DNA of 64,000 nt from Glaciozyma antarctica PI12 (lineage: Eukaryota; Basidiomycota; Microbotryomycetes; Kriegeriales; Camptobasidiaceae): contig KZ627150.1 of the NCBI GenBank assembly GCA_002917775.1, positions 674,954 through 738,953 on the forward strand. The letters run 5' to 3'. Position 1 is the first letter of the stretch; each line of letters starts with the position of its first letter. The notes under the pieces were generated by a model. The model was not told where the DNA came from. It made no database searches and was given only the letters and a program-made list of their open reading frames with translations. Positions 9,542-22,566 of the stretch are shown here, piece by piece. Made by a program: the position numbers and the translations under genes.

Positions 9542-12500
9542 ATGCCTTTCACGGCTCACGGCACCAACGCGGCCCCTGAGGTCGCAGCGCCCGAAATCGT
9601 CGTCCCCGCTCCGACGCCCGTCGTCGCAGATGTGGACGCTCCGGACCACAGCAAGGTTCAACACTTCATCGGTAAGTCCTTCGAGCTTGTTGGGAACGGT
9701 ATGGAGGGCTGCCGGTGCTTGGTCGGAGCTTGGGGGAGTCGAGAGGAGCTCGCGAGAGTGACCAACTGACGTTGGGGTTTTTTGGTTTGCAGGAGGCAAT
9801 TCTCTCGAGACGGCAGCGCCTGGACGTGTGGCCGACTTTGTACGAGCATGGGGAGGACACTCGGTCATCACCAAGGTACGTTCGTCGCCTCCGCGCACCT
9901 GTACAGCTTCTCATCTCGCTCCCCAACCAGGTCCTCATCGCCAACAACGGTTCGTGTCGCGCACCTTCTTCCTAGGAGCTCCTTCTGACGCCCCTTCGTG
10001 AACAGGTATCGCAGCAGTCAAGGAGATCCGCTCCATCCGCAAGTGGTGCTACGAGACGTTCGGTTCGGAGCGCGCCGTCGAGTTCACGGTCATGGCTACG
10101 CCCGAGGATCTCAAGGTCAACGCAGACTACATTCGCATGGCCGACCAGTACGTCGAGGTTCCCGGAGGAACCAACAACAACAACTACGCGAACGTCGATG
10201 TTATCGTCGACGTCGCTGAGCGCGCCGGCGTGCACGCCGTTTGGGCTGGATGGTGAGTGTGCAGCTTCGTTTGCGCGCTGGGGTTGCGGGGGAGGAACGA
10301 GAGCTAAATTTGCTCGTTCTACAGGGGTCACGCTTCCGAGAACCCTCGCCTTCCCGAATCCCTCGCCGCCTCCAAGCACAAGATCATCTTCATCGGTCCC
10401 CCTGGCTCCGCCATGCGTTCCCTCGGAGACAAGATCTCTTCGACTATCGTCGCGCAGTCGGCTAAGGTCCCCTGCATGGACTGGTCCGGAACAGGCATCG
10501 ACGAGACAGTCCTCAGCGCCGACGGATACGTTACCGTCGCCGACGACGTCTACCAGGAGGCCTGCGTCAAGAGCGCAGAGGAAGGAATCATCAAGGCGGA
10601 GCGCATCGGCTACCCCATCATGATCAAGGCGTCCGAGGGAGGAGGAGGAAAGGGTATCCGCATGGTCCGCAAGGCCGAGGACTTCAAGCAGAGCTTTGGT
10701 GCCGTGTTGGGAGAGGTCCCAGGTACGTCCTTTTCGCGTCGGTGACCTGAGGTAAGAGCTGACGTTGCGAGCCTTCCAGGATCCCCCGTCTTCATCATGA
10801 AGCTCGCCGGCGCCGCTCGCCATCTCGAGGTCCAAGTCCTCGCCGATCAGTACGGCAACGCCATCTCCCTCTTCGGTCGTGACTGCTCCGTACAGCGTCG
10901 CCACCAGAAGATTATCGAGGAGGCCCCCGTCACCATCGCCGGGCCCGAGACGTTCGAGCAGATGGAGAAGGCCGCCGTCCGCCTCGCCAAGCTCGTCGGC
11001 TACGTCTCCGCAGGAACGACCGAGTTCCTCTACTCCGCCGCCGACGACAAGTTCTACTTCCTCGAGCTCAACCCTCGTCTCCAAGTCGAGCACCCTACCA
11101 CCGAGATGGTTTCCGGCGTCAACCTCCCCGCGGCCCAGCTCCAGATCGCCATGGGAATCCCTCTCCACCACATCCGCGACATTCGTACTCTTTACGGCAA
11201 GAGCCCTCACGGTCGCAGCAAGATCGACTTCGACTTCGAGAACCCCGAGTCGAACAAGACGCAGCGCAAGCCTCAGCCCAAGGGCCACGTCGTCGCCGTC
11301 AGGATCACGGCCGAGAACCCCGACGCAGGCTTCAAGCCTTCGAGCGGAACGCTCCAGGAGCTCAACTTCCGTTCGAGCACCAACGTCTGGGGATACTTCT
11401 CCGTCGGAACGGCGGGAGGACTTCACGAGTTCGCCGACTCGCAGTTCGGTCACATCTTCGCGTACGGCAGCGACCGTAGCGAGAGTCGCAAGAACATGGT
11501 CGTCGCGCTCAAGGTTCGTCTTTTCGTGTTTTTCGACGCAGCCTGGGCTTGAGCTGACGTTCTTCTCGCTTTGCAGGAGCTCTCCATTCGAGGAGATTTC
11601 AGGACGACCGTCGAGTACCTCATCAAGCTTCTCGAGACCGAGGCGTTCGAGCAGAACACGATCACGACCGCCTGGCTCGACAACCTCATCTCGGAGCGCC
11701 TTACCGCCGAGCGACCCGACACGACGCTCGCCATCATCTGCGGAGCCGTCACCAAGGCCCACCTCCACGCCGAGGCCCTCACCGCCGAGTACAAGCGCAT
11801 CCTCGAGAAGGGACAGTCCCCCTCCCGTGACCTCCTCGCCACCGTCATCCCTCTCGAGTTCGTTCTCGAGGACACCAAGTACCGCGCGACCGCGTCGAGG
11901 AGCTCCCCCACCTCGTACTCGATCTACGTCAACGGCAGCTCGGTCGCTGTTGGGCTTAGGCCTCTCGCCGACGGAGGATTGCTCGTCCTGCTCGATGGGA
12001 GGAGTTACACCTGTTACGCCAAGGAGGAGGTCGGGTGAGTCCTCTAGACCCTCCCGCGATCAACATTCACTAACGACCTCGTTCTCGCAGAGCATTGCGT
12101 CTTTCGATCGACTCGAGGACCATCCTCGTCGCCCAAGAGAACGACCCGACCCAGCTCAGGAGTCCCTCTCCCGGAAAGCTTGTTCGCTACTTCATCGAAA
12201 GCGGCGAGCACGTCAGCAAGGGTGAGGCGTACGCCGAGATCGAAGTCATGAAGGTTCGTTGGCGTTCTCCTTCGTCGTCGTTTCGAGCGGTCGTTGACTC
12301 TTTTTCTCGCTCGCAGATGATCATGCCCCTCGTCGCCGCCGAGGACGGTATCGCTCAGTTCATCAAGCAGCCGGGAGTCACCCTCGAAGCCGGAGACATC
12401 CTCGGCATCCTCTCCCTCGACGACCCCAGCCGAGTCCACCACGCCACTCCTTTCGACGGCCAGCTCCCCTCCCTCGGCCTCCCCAGCATCATCGGGAACA

Positions 12501-15500
12501 AGGCTCACCAGCGCTTCGCCTTCCTCAAGGAGATCCTCGCCAACATCCTCGCCGGTTACGACAACCAGTCGATCATGCAGAGCACCATCAAGGAGCTCAT
12601 CTCGGTCCTCCGCGACCCCGAGCTTCCCTACGGCGAGGCGAACGCCGTCCTCTCCACCCTCTCCGGCCGTCTCCCTCCCAACCTCGAGTCGCAGATCCGC
12701 ACCGCGGTCGACAACGCCCAGGCCAACCCCGCCGCCGAATTCCCCTCCGCACGCCTTCGCAAGCTCGTCGACGCCTCTCTCGACCCCCTCCGCCCCGCCG
12801 AGCGCACCTCCTTCCAGGCGGCCCTCGCGTCCCTCGAGGACGTCATCGAGCGCTACAAGTCGGGCCTCAAGCAGCACGAGTGGACGACGCTCGCCAACGT
12901 CATGGTCGCGTACACGGAGACGGAGCTCATGTTCTCCGGAAGGGAGGACGACGTCGTCCTCGAGCTTCGCGAGACGTACCGCGAGGAGCTCGACACGGTC
13001 GTCAAGCTCGTTCTGTCGCACTACAAGGCGGCTTCCAAGAACAGCCTCATCCTCGCCCTCCTCGAGATCGTCAAGGAGAGCGACTCGCTCGCCCTCGTCG
13101 AATCGACCTTCAGCCCCGTCCTCAAGGGCCTCGCCGAGCTCGACTCCAAGGCGACGACCAAGGTTTCGCTCAAGGCGCGCGAGGTCCTCATCCACTGCCA
13201 ACTCCCCTCCCTCGACGAGCGCCTCGTCCAGCTCGAGCAGATCCTCAGGGCGTCGGTCACGCAGACCGTCTACGGCGAGTCGGGTCGCATCGATCGATCC
13301 CCTCGCCAGGACATCCTCAAGGACGTTATCGACTCGCGATTCACGGTCTTCGACGTCCTCCCCACCTTCTTCGGCCACAAGGACCCCTCCATCGCCCTCG
13401 CCGCCCTCGACACCTACGTTCGCCGCGCCTACAAGTCGTACAGCCTCATCAGCATCGACCACATCGAGGCGGACGAGTCGGAAGGCGAGCCTCCCGTCGT
13501 TACGTGGACGTTCAGGATGCGCAAGGCCGCCTCCGAGTCGGGCCCCACGACGCCTTCGGGCGCTGGACCGACCTCGCAGCGCACGGCGTCCTACTCGGAC
13601 CTCACCTTCCTCCTCTCGCGCGGTCAGGACGAGCCGATTCGCTACGGAGCGATGTTCTCGATCACCCACCTCGAAAACTTTGCCGACGAGCTCTCGAGCG
13701 CGCTCCGCCAGATCCCCGATGCCGACAAGGGACGTCTCGCCCCCGCTGCCAGCCACAGTCAGGCTCAGTGGAACGTCATCAACGTCGCCCTCACCGTCCC
13801 CAAGTCGACCGGATCCGTCGACGAGGACGCCCTCCGCACGCGCTTCGCCGAGCACGTCAACGCGCTCAGCGACCAGCTCGATCGTCGCGGCCTTCGTCGC
13901 CTCACCCTCCTCATTTGCCGCGAGGGCGAGTACCCCTCCTACTTCACCCTCCGCAAGCAGGGCGGCATCTGGAAGGAGATCTCCACCATCCGCGACATCG
14001 AGCCCGCTCTCGCCTACCAGCTCGAGCTCGCCCGCCTCTCCAACTTCACCCTCACCCCCTGCCCCACCGAGAACCGCCAAGTCCACATCTACTACGCCGT
14101 CGGCAAGGACAACTCTTCCGACTGCCGCTTCTTCGTTCGCGCTCTCGTGCGCCCTGGACGCCTTCGCGGGAGCATGAAGACGGTCGACTACCTCGTTTCG
14201 GAGAGCGACCGCCTCGTTACCGACGTCCTCGATACGCTCGAGGTCGTCAGCGCTTCTCGTCGCGCTGCTGATGGAAACCACATCTCCGTGGGTCGCTCCC
14301 TCCTCCTCCAACGATTGCAGATCGCTAACACTTCTCTTTTCGCAGCTCAACTTCCTCTACTCCCTCCGCCTCGACTTCGAGGACGTGCAAACCGCTCTCG
14401 CCGGCTTCATCGACCGCCACGGCAAGCGCTTCTGGCGTCTCCGAGTCACGGGCGCCGAGATCAGGATCGTCATCGAGGACGCGCAGGGCAACATCCAGCC
14501 CATCCGCGCCATCATCGAGAACGTCTCCGGCTTCGTCGTCAAGTACGAGGCGTACCGCGAGGTCGTTACGGAGAAGGGCATCACCATCCTCAAGTCGATC
14601 GGTCCTCAGGGCGCCCTCCACCTCCAGCCCGTCGACTTCCCCTACCCGACCAAGGAGTGGCTCCAGCCCAAGCGCTACAAGGCCCACGTCGTCGGCACCA
14701 CCTACGCCTACGACTTCCCCGACCTCTTCCGCCAGTCCATTCGTCGCCAGTGGAAGGCTCTTGGCAAGACGGCGCCCGCGGAGCCCCTCGTCGCGAAGGA
14801 GCTCGTCCTCGACGAGTTCGGCAAGCCCCAGGAGGTTTCGAGGCCGCCGGGAACGAACAACATCGGCATGGTCGGCTGGATCTACACGATGCACACGCCC
14901 GAGTACCCCGGAGGGCGTCGCGTCGTCGTCGTCGCGAACGACATCACGTTCAAGATCGGATCGTTCGGCCCCGAGGAGGATCGCTACTTCTTCGCCATCA
15001 CGGAGCTCGCGCGCGCGTTGGGACTCCCCCGCATCTACCTCTCCGCCAACTCGGGAGCTCGTCTCGGCATCGCAGAGGAGCTCGTCGACATCTTCAGCGC
15101 CGCCTGGGTCGACAAGGGCCGCCCCGAGAAGGGCTTCAAGTACCTCTACCTCACGCCCGAGCGTCTCGGCGAGCTCAAGAACAAGGGCGAGCGGAGCGTT
15201 ATCACCCAGAAGATCGTCGACGACGGCGAGACGCGCTACCAGATCACCGACATCATCGGTCTTCAAGACGGCCTCGGAGTCGAATCCCTCAAGGGTTCCG
15301 GTCTCATCGCCGGAGAGACGTCGCGCGCCTACGACGACATCTTCACCATTACGCTCGTTACCGCACGATCTGTCGGCATCGGAGCCTACCTCGTTCGTCT
15401 CGGTCAGCGCGCCGTCCAGGTCGAGGGACAGCCGATCATCCTCACCGGAGCGGGAGCGCTCAACAAGGTCCTCGGTCGCGAGGTCTATTCGTCCAACCTC

Positions 15501-17171
15501 CAGCTCGGTGGCACGCAGATCATGTACAAGAACGGTGTGTCGCATCTCACCGCCGCCAACGACCTCGAGGGAGTCCTCAGCATCGTCAAGTGGCTCGCCT
15601 TCGTCCCCGAGTCTCGCGGACGACCCCTCCCCATCGCTCCTTCGGCCGACCTCTGGGACCGCCCCATCGACTACACTCCCATCAAGGGCGCGTACGATCC
15701 TCGCTGGTTTATCGCCGGAAAGACGGACGAGGTCGACGGTCGCTGGCTCAACGGCTTCTTCGACAAGGGCTCGTTCCAGGAGACTCTCTCGGGCTGGGCT
15801 CAGACTGTCGTACGTGCTTTTCCCTGCTTCCCGTTTTGAGTCGCGCTAACCTCGACGCTTCTTCAGGTCGTTGGACGCGCTCGCCTCGGTGGAATCCCCA
15901 TGGGAGTTATCGCCGTCGAGACTCGCACGATCGAGCGTATCGTTCCCGCCGACCCTGCGAACGCTTCGTCGATGGAGCAGAAGATCATGGAGGCTGGCCA
16001 GGTTCGTCGTTCTCTGCCGACTCCTCTCGCGCTGGACTGACGCTTTCGCTTTCTACAGGTCTGGTACCCCAACTCGGCTTTCAAGACCGCGCAAGCCATC
16101 TTCGACTTTGATCGCGAGGGCCTTCCCCTCATCATCTTCGCCAACTGGCGTGGATTCTCGGGAGGACAGCAAGACATGTTCGACGAGATCCTCAAGAGGT
16201 GCGTTCCGAGCTCGCTCGTCGTTTTCGAACTTGACTAACGCTTCGCTCCAGGGGATCTCTCATCGTCGACGGACTTTCGACCTACAAGTCGCCCGCCTTC
16301 GTCTACATCGTTCCCAACGGAGAGCTCCGTGGCGGAGCTTGGGTCGTTCTCGATCCCTCGATCAACAAGAACGGCATGATGGAGATGTACCTTAACCTTT
16401 CCTCGCTCTCCCTTTGCCCTCGCTGACGCGCCATTCTCCTCAGGTACGCCGACGAGACCGCTCGCGCCGGAGTTCTCGAGCCCGAGGGTATCGTCGAGAT
16501 CAAGCTCCGCAAGGACAAGATTCTCGCGATGATGGATCGCCTCGACGAGACGTACCGCACCCTCAAGGCGAAGAGCACCGACCCCACTCTCTCCCCCGCC
16601 GACGCCGCTTCCGCCAAGGCTGAGCTCGGCGCACGCGAGAAGGTCCTCCTCCCCCTCTACAGCCAGATCGCCCTCCAGTTCGCCGACCTCCACGACCGAC
16701 CGAACCGCATGAAGGCGAAGGGAACGATTCGCGAGGCGCTCGTCTGGTCCGAGAGTCGCAAGTGCGTTCATCTCTCGTTCGTTTCCTCCTGCGCCGTCGC
16801 TCACGTCCGTTCCCGCTCGCAGGTACTTCTACTGGCGTCTCCGTCGTCGTCTCCAAGAGGAGGAAGCTGGCAAGCGCCTCGCCCTCGCCGACCCCTCCCT
16901 CACTCGCGAAGCCCGCATGGCGATCGTCGAATCCGCCATCTCCTCCGGCTCTCTCGACCTCTCCAACGACCAAGCCGTCACTCTCGCGCTCGAGCAGTCC
17001 AAGGCCGCTATCGATGGCTACGTCAAGGACGCGAGGTCCAACTCGATCTCCGAGACCATCTTGGCCATGTCGAACGAGGACCATGCGGCCGTTGTCGAGG
17101 CGCTCAAGAGGGTGTTGGGCGAGAGGTTGAGTGGCGAGGATTTGGCGACGGTTTCTCGGATTCTCTCATAG
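9542..17171 (+). CDS. ACC1: Acetyl-CoA carboxylase (multidomain, cytosolic type)
   Basis: ACC1 makes malonyl-CoA from acetyl-CoA, the committed step of fatty acid synthesis. Fifteen exons and fourteen short introns give roughly 2,230 residues. Domains in order: biotin carboxylase ([22 protein letters not shown]-grasp loop [27 protein letters not shown]); biotin carrier with EVMKM, whose biotinylated Lys codon is 12251-12253, the last codon of its exon; the long central domain; and the carboxyltransferase pair ([63 protein letters not shown]). The start ATG at 9542 gives [14 protein letters not shown]. The stop is 17169-17171. The frame is clean throughout, unlike several neighbours further right. 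The long minus-strand ORFs opposite it are shadows. Very secure call. Confidence 0.98.
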
Positions 17172-17999
17172 AGCTCTTCGCAGCATCACACTCCTTTGTT
17201 TACTCTCCCTTCCCCCCTCGCAACCTTTGTTTTCAATACCCTCCTTTCGTGGGCCTCGTCTCTTGGAATGGACGAATGATTTTAGATTCAGCTGTCGAGG
17301 AGAGAAGACATTTGGGAGAGCAGCGAGAGTTGAGCCCTGCTCGAGAGAAGCGGGCTGAGAGCTCGGTAGCGAGGTTCGGCTTTAGATGGCCACGGCGTGC
17401 TGAATCGTTCAGTGCTGTGCGCTGAGCTGTTCCTCTTCTGCAGTGCGAGCGGGAGGAGAGTTAAGCCTGAGGAGGTTCCTTGAAGGTGCCTCGAAAGCGG
17501 AACTCGCGCGAAGCGACGAGCGAGGTTCAGCACCGCGGCGAAGGGGGAAGCGAGAGGCGTGATGGAAGTTTTGATAGTGTTCATGTCTGAAGCTCGCTGA
17601 AGAGCTCACGAGAGCAGGGCTGCACGTAGGCCAGCTTTGAGCAGCGTGTTGAAGAGCATTATGGCCGTTGCGATGGAAAAGAGAGCGGTGCAGTGAGCGG
17701 TGTTTGGAGAAGCCAGTGCTGAAGATTATGGATGGAGTCGGAGGAACGCGATAGATCGACGTGAAGAGAGCGGTATGCGCAAGGGACGGCGAGGGCGGAG
17801 GGATCGCGAACTGGAAGAGGGAACCCAGAGAGCAGCTCAACGAGCAGAATCCAGGCACTGCGTGCGTCGACGCTCCCCTCGCAGTACGCGTGAAGCTTGA
17901 CCGGTAAAAAAAATGCGCATTGACTGCAGCTGTTCGTTCAGAAAGTTGGCGAACGAGTCGAAGGGCGGGAAGGTTGTTGTTACATCTCCCCGTTCAACG
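17172..17999. other. Convergent intergenic: ACC1 3' UTR
   Basis: About 830 bp lie between the stops of ACC1 (+) and the DUF1764 gene (-). ORFs on both strands are short and unremarkable. I see only probable 3' UTR sequence. Confidence 0.5.
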
Positions 18000-18672
18000 T
18001 TAGAAGCCTATGGAATGCGCATGTCAGCCAAGTATTCTTCCTCTGGATAGCTGATATCGAGATCTTACAGCAATCGCAGTCGAAAGGACAGAGTGGCGAA
18101 TCTACGAACAACAATCAGCTCTCCCACTCGCTGCGAACGAGATGAACGTGGACTCACCTCCTCCCAAGCCAATCTTGAGCTCTGAAATATCGTAAATAGC
18201 CAATCCATCGTCCGTCCGCCGCCCTACCAAACCAGCACGTCAGCTCCCGCCGCCACCAGACCCCACGAAGAGCGAAAGACGCACGATTCGTCCCCCTGCT
18301 GTCCATGAACCTATCCTCCTCCTCCATCTCCTTGCACGCCCCCTCCCCAGAAGCACCCACTCCATCCTCTCCCGCTTTCCGCTTCTTCACCACAGGCGCC
18401 GCGACCCTGTAGCTATCGATCCCCGCCGAAGTATCCATGATCGTCTCGGGCGCCTTGCCCTTCTTGACCGGCTTCTCCTCTGGTGCTGGCGCAGCTTTTC
18501 CTTTGCCCTTGTTCTTCTTGGCTGGTTCGGCGGCGGGAGGAGGGACGGTGGAGAGCTTGGGCTTCTTGGAGAAGATGTCGTCGATTTCGGCGGAGGCGAG
18601 GGCGCGCTTCTTGGGTTGAGCTGGGGCTGGAGCTGGCGTTGCTTTGGAGGAGGAGGCTACTGGTTTTGCCAT
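18000..18672 (-). CDS. DUF1764 family protein
   Basis: This is a small Lys/Ala/Pro-rich protein with a conserved C-terminus typical of the DUF1764 family, whose function I do not know. Exon 1 starts MAKPVASSSKATPAPAPAQP, is highly basic (KKNKGKGKA, VKKRKAG) and runs to DRFMDSRGTN. Splicing then gives RRRTDDGLAIYDISELKIGL, and the last exons give GDSPLCPFDCDCCF and a stop at 18000-18002. The DSRGT motif, the LxIYD stretch and the CPFDCDCCF end are the family signature. Recovering the last motif needs three introns, the last splitting a Cys codon. The basic, disordered N-terminus suggests a nuclear or nucleolar protein, which is only inference. Confidence 0.88.
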
Positions 18673-19131
18673 CGTTCAAGTTCGCTTTCGTGTCGTGCAG
18701 GAGAGCAGGAGCAAGACGACCTTTTGCAGGGGACTCAGCGAAGGAAATTGAATTCTCTAGCTGCTCTAGCCTCTCCGGCTCGAGGAGCTCTTCCTCCTCC
18801 CCGTCTCCTCGACAGAAGTCAAGGCAAGAAGAAGGAAGGTAAGCAGACTCGGCTCACTGGAGAACAGAGAGCCACGCTGACGCAAACTCTTCTCGAACGT
18901 GCAGCAAGTTAGCGTGCCGAGCGTCTCTTCCTCCTCAGCTCGCTCGACTCGCTCAACAACTTCACCCAGTCAAGACTTCGAGGCGATTATACCAGCAGGA
19001 TAACAATACTCAGCCGATCCCCCTCAGCAACCACGCCGAGCTCTCCGTCTCCTCAATCCATCGCGTCATCTTGAGGAGGACTTCCCCACTATCGGTCGTC
19101 CACCTCCTCAACTCAGCAGTTACCAGCCAGG
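18673..19131. other. Divergent promoter region
   Basis: About 460 bp separate the divergent starts of the DUF1764 gene (-) and the CCCH/Smr gene (+). No additional gene is visible. Both promoters should be here. Confidence 0.45.
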
Positions 19132-22100
19132 ATGTCACTCCCCTCCCCCAACCCCTTGTCTCACACGCGCGCGCTTCTCCATTACCTCTTCACGACTTAC
19201 TCCCTGGCGAAAGCGTGTTCGATAGCCAGCCGGGCCAGCAGCGGCGCGAGCTCCGCGACTTCCCCGCTCCTGCTCAACGTCGCGAACCTAGCGCTCGAGG
19301 GCGACTCTTCGTCCGCCCTATCGACCGGTACGGCAAGCGAGGACGAGGGTGATGCAGATGGGAGTACGGCGGCCAGTACGGATGGATCGGACGTGGTGAG
19401 CGATGAGGACATGTGGGTAGTTCCCTCTTCCGCGTGATACTTGAAGTGGAGCTGATGTGGGATACTTGCAGGATCGAGAGTGTACTTGATTTGCTCGAGG
19501 ACGACAGCATCGACGACGAGGACATGCCCGAGGCGCTCAAGGACCTCCTCTCCTCCCTCCTCACCTCGAACGACTCTGTACGTCTCCTCCCTCTGCTCCA
19601 CCCACCCAGCTGACCCTTGCGTAGGGACCGATCAACTTTGATCCCCTGATCCTCTCACTCCTCCATCGCCACCGCGAAGACCTTCACCCTTCCTCCACTC
19701 CCGTCCCTCCCCTCCCCTCGAACGGCTCCACGACTCCAGGCCGCGAGCGAGCGACCCTCTCACGCTCCTCCTCGTTCCTCCGCGCCTTCCCGCCTAACAC
19801 CCCGCTCAGCATGACCTCCGTCCGCCCCTCGGGCACCTTCTCCTCCTCCGCCTCTTCCTCCTCCCTCTCGGCGCCCAACTCCCCCTCCCTCCGCTCCGCA
19901 CACCACACCCCCTCCCACTCCCCCTGGTCTTCGCCCCGCCCTACGCCTCTCTCCCTCGCAGCCCTCTCCGCCTCAGCCGTAGAATTCAAGTTCTCCGGCT
20001 CGGCCTCGGAATTCCGTCCCTCCCCCTCCTCGAACCACGGTAGCGTCTCAGGCCACAACACGCCTATCCGTTCGCGCAGTCCTGTCAACGCGCATCAGGC
20101 GCAAGCGACATGGGCTTTCACGTCTTCGCCGCTCGGAACGCCCAAATACGGCGGAGGACTGAGTGGTGGAGGATCTCTCAGCGCTGCGAGTAGTCCGGGG
20201 TACTTTGCCAGACACCTTGAGCCTGGGGCGCTGGGGAGCTTGGGGGGGAAGGAGAGGATCCCGAGGTTGCCGTGGGCGGATGCGACGGATTCGAGCGGGG
20301 AGAGCGAGGACGTCGTCGAGGAGAACGACTGGGCGGAAGAACCTTCGTACCCGAGGCTTGATGAGCAGCCGGCTCAAGCGATGGGAGGAGGGTGGGATCC
20401 GTTTGAGATGAATGAGGAGGGGGAGAGCGCGTATTGGAATGGGGAGAATGGGGAGCAGGGTAGCGAGAACGAGTTGGCGGGGACGCTGGCGGGCCCACCG
20501 GGGTTGGGAGGGATGGGAGCGTACTCGATGACGCCGTTTGATGTCTTGTATTCCGTGTTTGCGGGGTCGGAGGTCTCGGCGGCGGTGTTGGAGGAGGCGC
20601 TTGTGATGACTGGGTGGGATGTGGACGCTGCGATCGAACGTGCGTTCAGTTCTCTTTTCTCTCTCTCCCGTGGTTTCGTTGCTGACTATCCCATTGCTCG
20701 ACGCGCAGACATCATCGACACTCAGTCCAACCCCGATCGTCCTTCTCCCTCCTTCCCCTCCAGTTCCCCTAGTTCCCCTCCCCAGCTCCCCCGAATCATC
20801 AGCGCGAGCGGTTCTCGACCGCTCGTCATCTCACGAGGTTCGATCGACGGGTACGTGGGCGGCAACGGGGGACGAGGGTCGCCGATGGGTGGACAGAAGT
20901 GGGCGAGTGGTAGTAGTACGCCGACGGGGAGTAGCGGGGATGCGGGGAGGGGCGTTGGAGGAAGGGTGTGCAGGTACTACCTCGCGGGGCAGTGCTTGCG
21001 AAGCGATTGCAAGTTCTCGCACGATGTGGGCAAGGCGGTCTGCAAGTACGTCGTCTCTCTTTGCTGGGCAATTATATCGGAGCTGACGCACACACCCTCT
21101 TCTCCTCTCTCCTCTTCTTACTCCCCCTTCCCAGGTTCTGGCTGCGAAACTACTGCTTGAAGGACGGGAACTGCGATTTCTTGCACTCGATTCCTCCTGT
21201 ACGTACTTTCCCGCACCTTGCCACAAGCCAGGACTGACGATGCCTACAGATTATGCGCGCGGACTACGAGCAGCGAGCACAGCGTCGCTCAGCCCCGGCG
21301 CCGGGCTACGACGAGGAGGTCGGCCGCGACGAAGGTCCCGATCTCGACTTTCCCACTCTCGGCCAAGCTCCCCGTGCTCGCCGCCCTCAGAACCAACAGC
21401 AAGTCACTCGGAACGTCGCTCTCGATCCTACTCGCACTCGCTTCAGCGGCGCTGTCAAATTCGGCCGACCGGTCCCCTTCCTCCTATCCCCTCCCCCTCC
21501 TCCCCTCTCCTCAAATGCAGTCGCGCGACTCCCAGCCCCGCTACTCAGCCCGGATCAACCTCCGTCCTCCCGCCCTCCTCCCTACCCTCCCAACCGGCGC
21601 AGCTCTCGCAGCTCTCTACGTGCGTTACCGCTCTTCCTTCCTCGAGCTCGGCGCGAACAGGAACAAATGCCTCGCGCGCGCTTCGCAAGCCTGGCGTTCT
21701 GGAGATGGAGCCGCAGCTCGGAAATGGTCTCGCGAAGCGCAGGATTGGAACAAGCAGGTGGCGATTGAGGGACGGGATTCGGCGAACCGAATTGTGGAGG
21801 AGAGGAAGAAGTTGATTCGCGAGGCGTTGGGGAGGAATGAGGGGAGGATGGGATCGGCGGATGACGCGCCGGATAGGAGGGCGAGAGGGAGGGAACAGGG
21901 TGGGGGAGTTTGTTTGGGAGTCGTGGCGCAGCAGGTCCTGCCCAGGGGGGAGAGGGTCCTCACGGCTGATGAGAGGACGGAAGTCGCGTTGGATTTGCAC
22001 GGTCTTCACCCCGGTTCGTCCCTCCCTCTCACCACCATCATCGCTAACTTCGCACTTCTTAGACGAAGCCGTCTCCTTCATGGGCGACTTCCTCCAATCC

Positions 22101-22283
22101 CTCGAACGAGACCGATTCCCCGGTCTAGCCTACGTCGTCATCGGGCAATCGAAGCATACGGGGGCGTCGGATCAGGATAGGGGAGCGGCGGCGGGGAGGA
22201 TGAGGTTGGAGGAAGCGTGCGCTGGGTTTTTGGCGGATCAGGGGTGGGCGTTTGCGTCGTTTGGGGGGATTTTTGGCGATTGA
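19132..22283 (+). CDS. CUE-like / tandem CCCH zinc finger / DUF1771 / Smr-domain protein
   Basis: This large cytoplasmic-type RNA-binding protein is assembled from about nine exons. The N-terminus (MSLPSPNPLSHTRALLHYLF) leads to a Ser/Pro-rich low-complexity region. Then comes a CUE-like segment (MTPFDVLYSVFAGSEVSAAV, then LEEALVMTGWDVDAAIE), two CCCH fingers (CRYYLAGQCLRSDCKFSHDV and CKFWLRNYCLKDGNCDFLH), a DUF1771 helical segment (ARASQAWRSGDGAAARKWSR) and an Smr domain with the motif LDLHGLHPDEAV. An intron splits the Asp codon after LHGLHP. The Smr end is FGGIFGD, stop 22281-22283. Smr domains can act as RNA endonucleases, and CUE-plus-Smr proteins (yeast Cue2, animal N4BP2) cut mRNA at stalled ribosomes. 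A similar role here is inference. A 49-nt intron at about 21474-21522 has a weak gtcccc donor but restores the frame. Confidence 0.85.
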
Positions 22284-22566
22284 TGCGCTGAGGTAAAGGC
22301 GGGGAATGTAGCTGCATTGAACAGCGTAGTTGTATAGAGGCGTCGTGGCGAGAGAGATGGTTCTCGGGAGCGAGCGAACAATCTCTGCGGTCGTTTCGAT
22401 TTCTCCTTCCTCGTTCTCCACCCTCTGCTTCCATTTGTTCTTCTGGGTAATCTGGCACGAAGCTTACCCTGTCGTCCTGAAGCTCAGTCAGCTCACGCTG
22501 ATCCGCTTGCTCGATAGCCGACTGGGGGAACTAGCTGACTGACCGTCGCTGAACCAGTCCTCAACG

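Noticed and set aside
9972-11768. 598-codon minus-strand ORF opposite ACC1
   Set aside because: It is the complement of well-conserved ACC1 exons and introns. Its Leu/Val/Glu/Asp/Arg-rich sequence is what reversed GC-rich codons give, and it has no family motif.
12044-15545. Two very long minus-strand ORFs (768 and 406 codons) opposite ACC1
   Set aside because: These are the same antisense shadow of strong codon bias; the sense frame is unquestionable ACC1.
14289-16111. Plus-strand ORF continuing the central ACC1 exon past 14289
   Set aside because: It reads through an intron and then runs out of frame into Arg/Pro-rich nonsense. The true frame continues after the cag near 14345.
18673-19131. 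ORFs within the divergent promoter
   Set aside because: They are short, have no motif, and overlap expected leaders of two confident genes.
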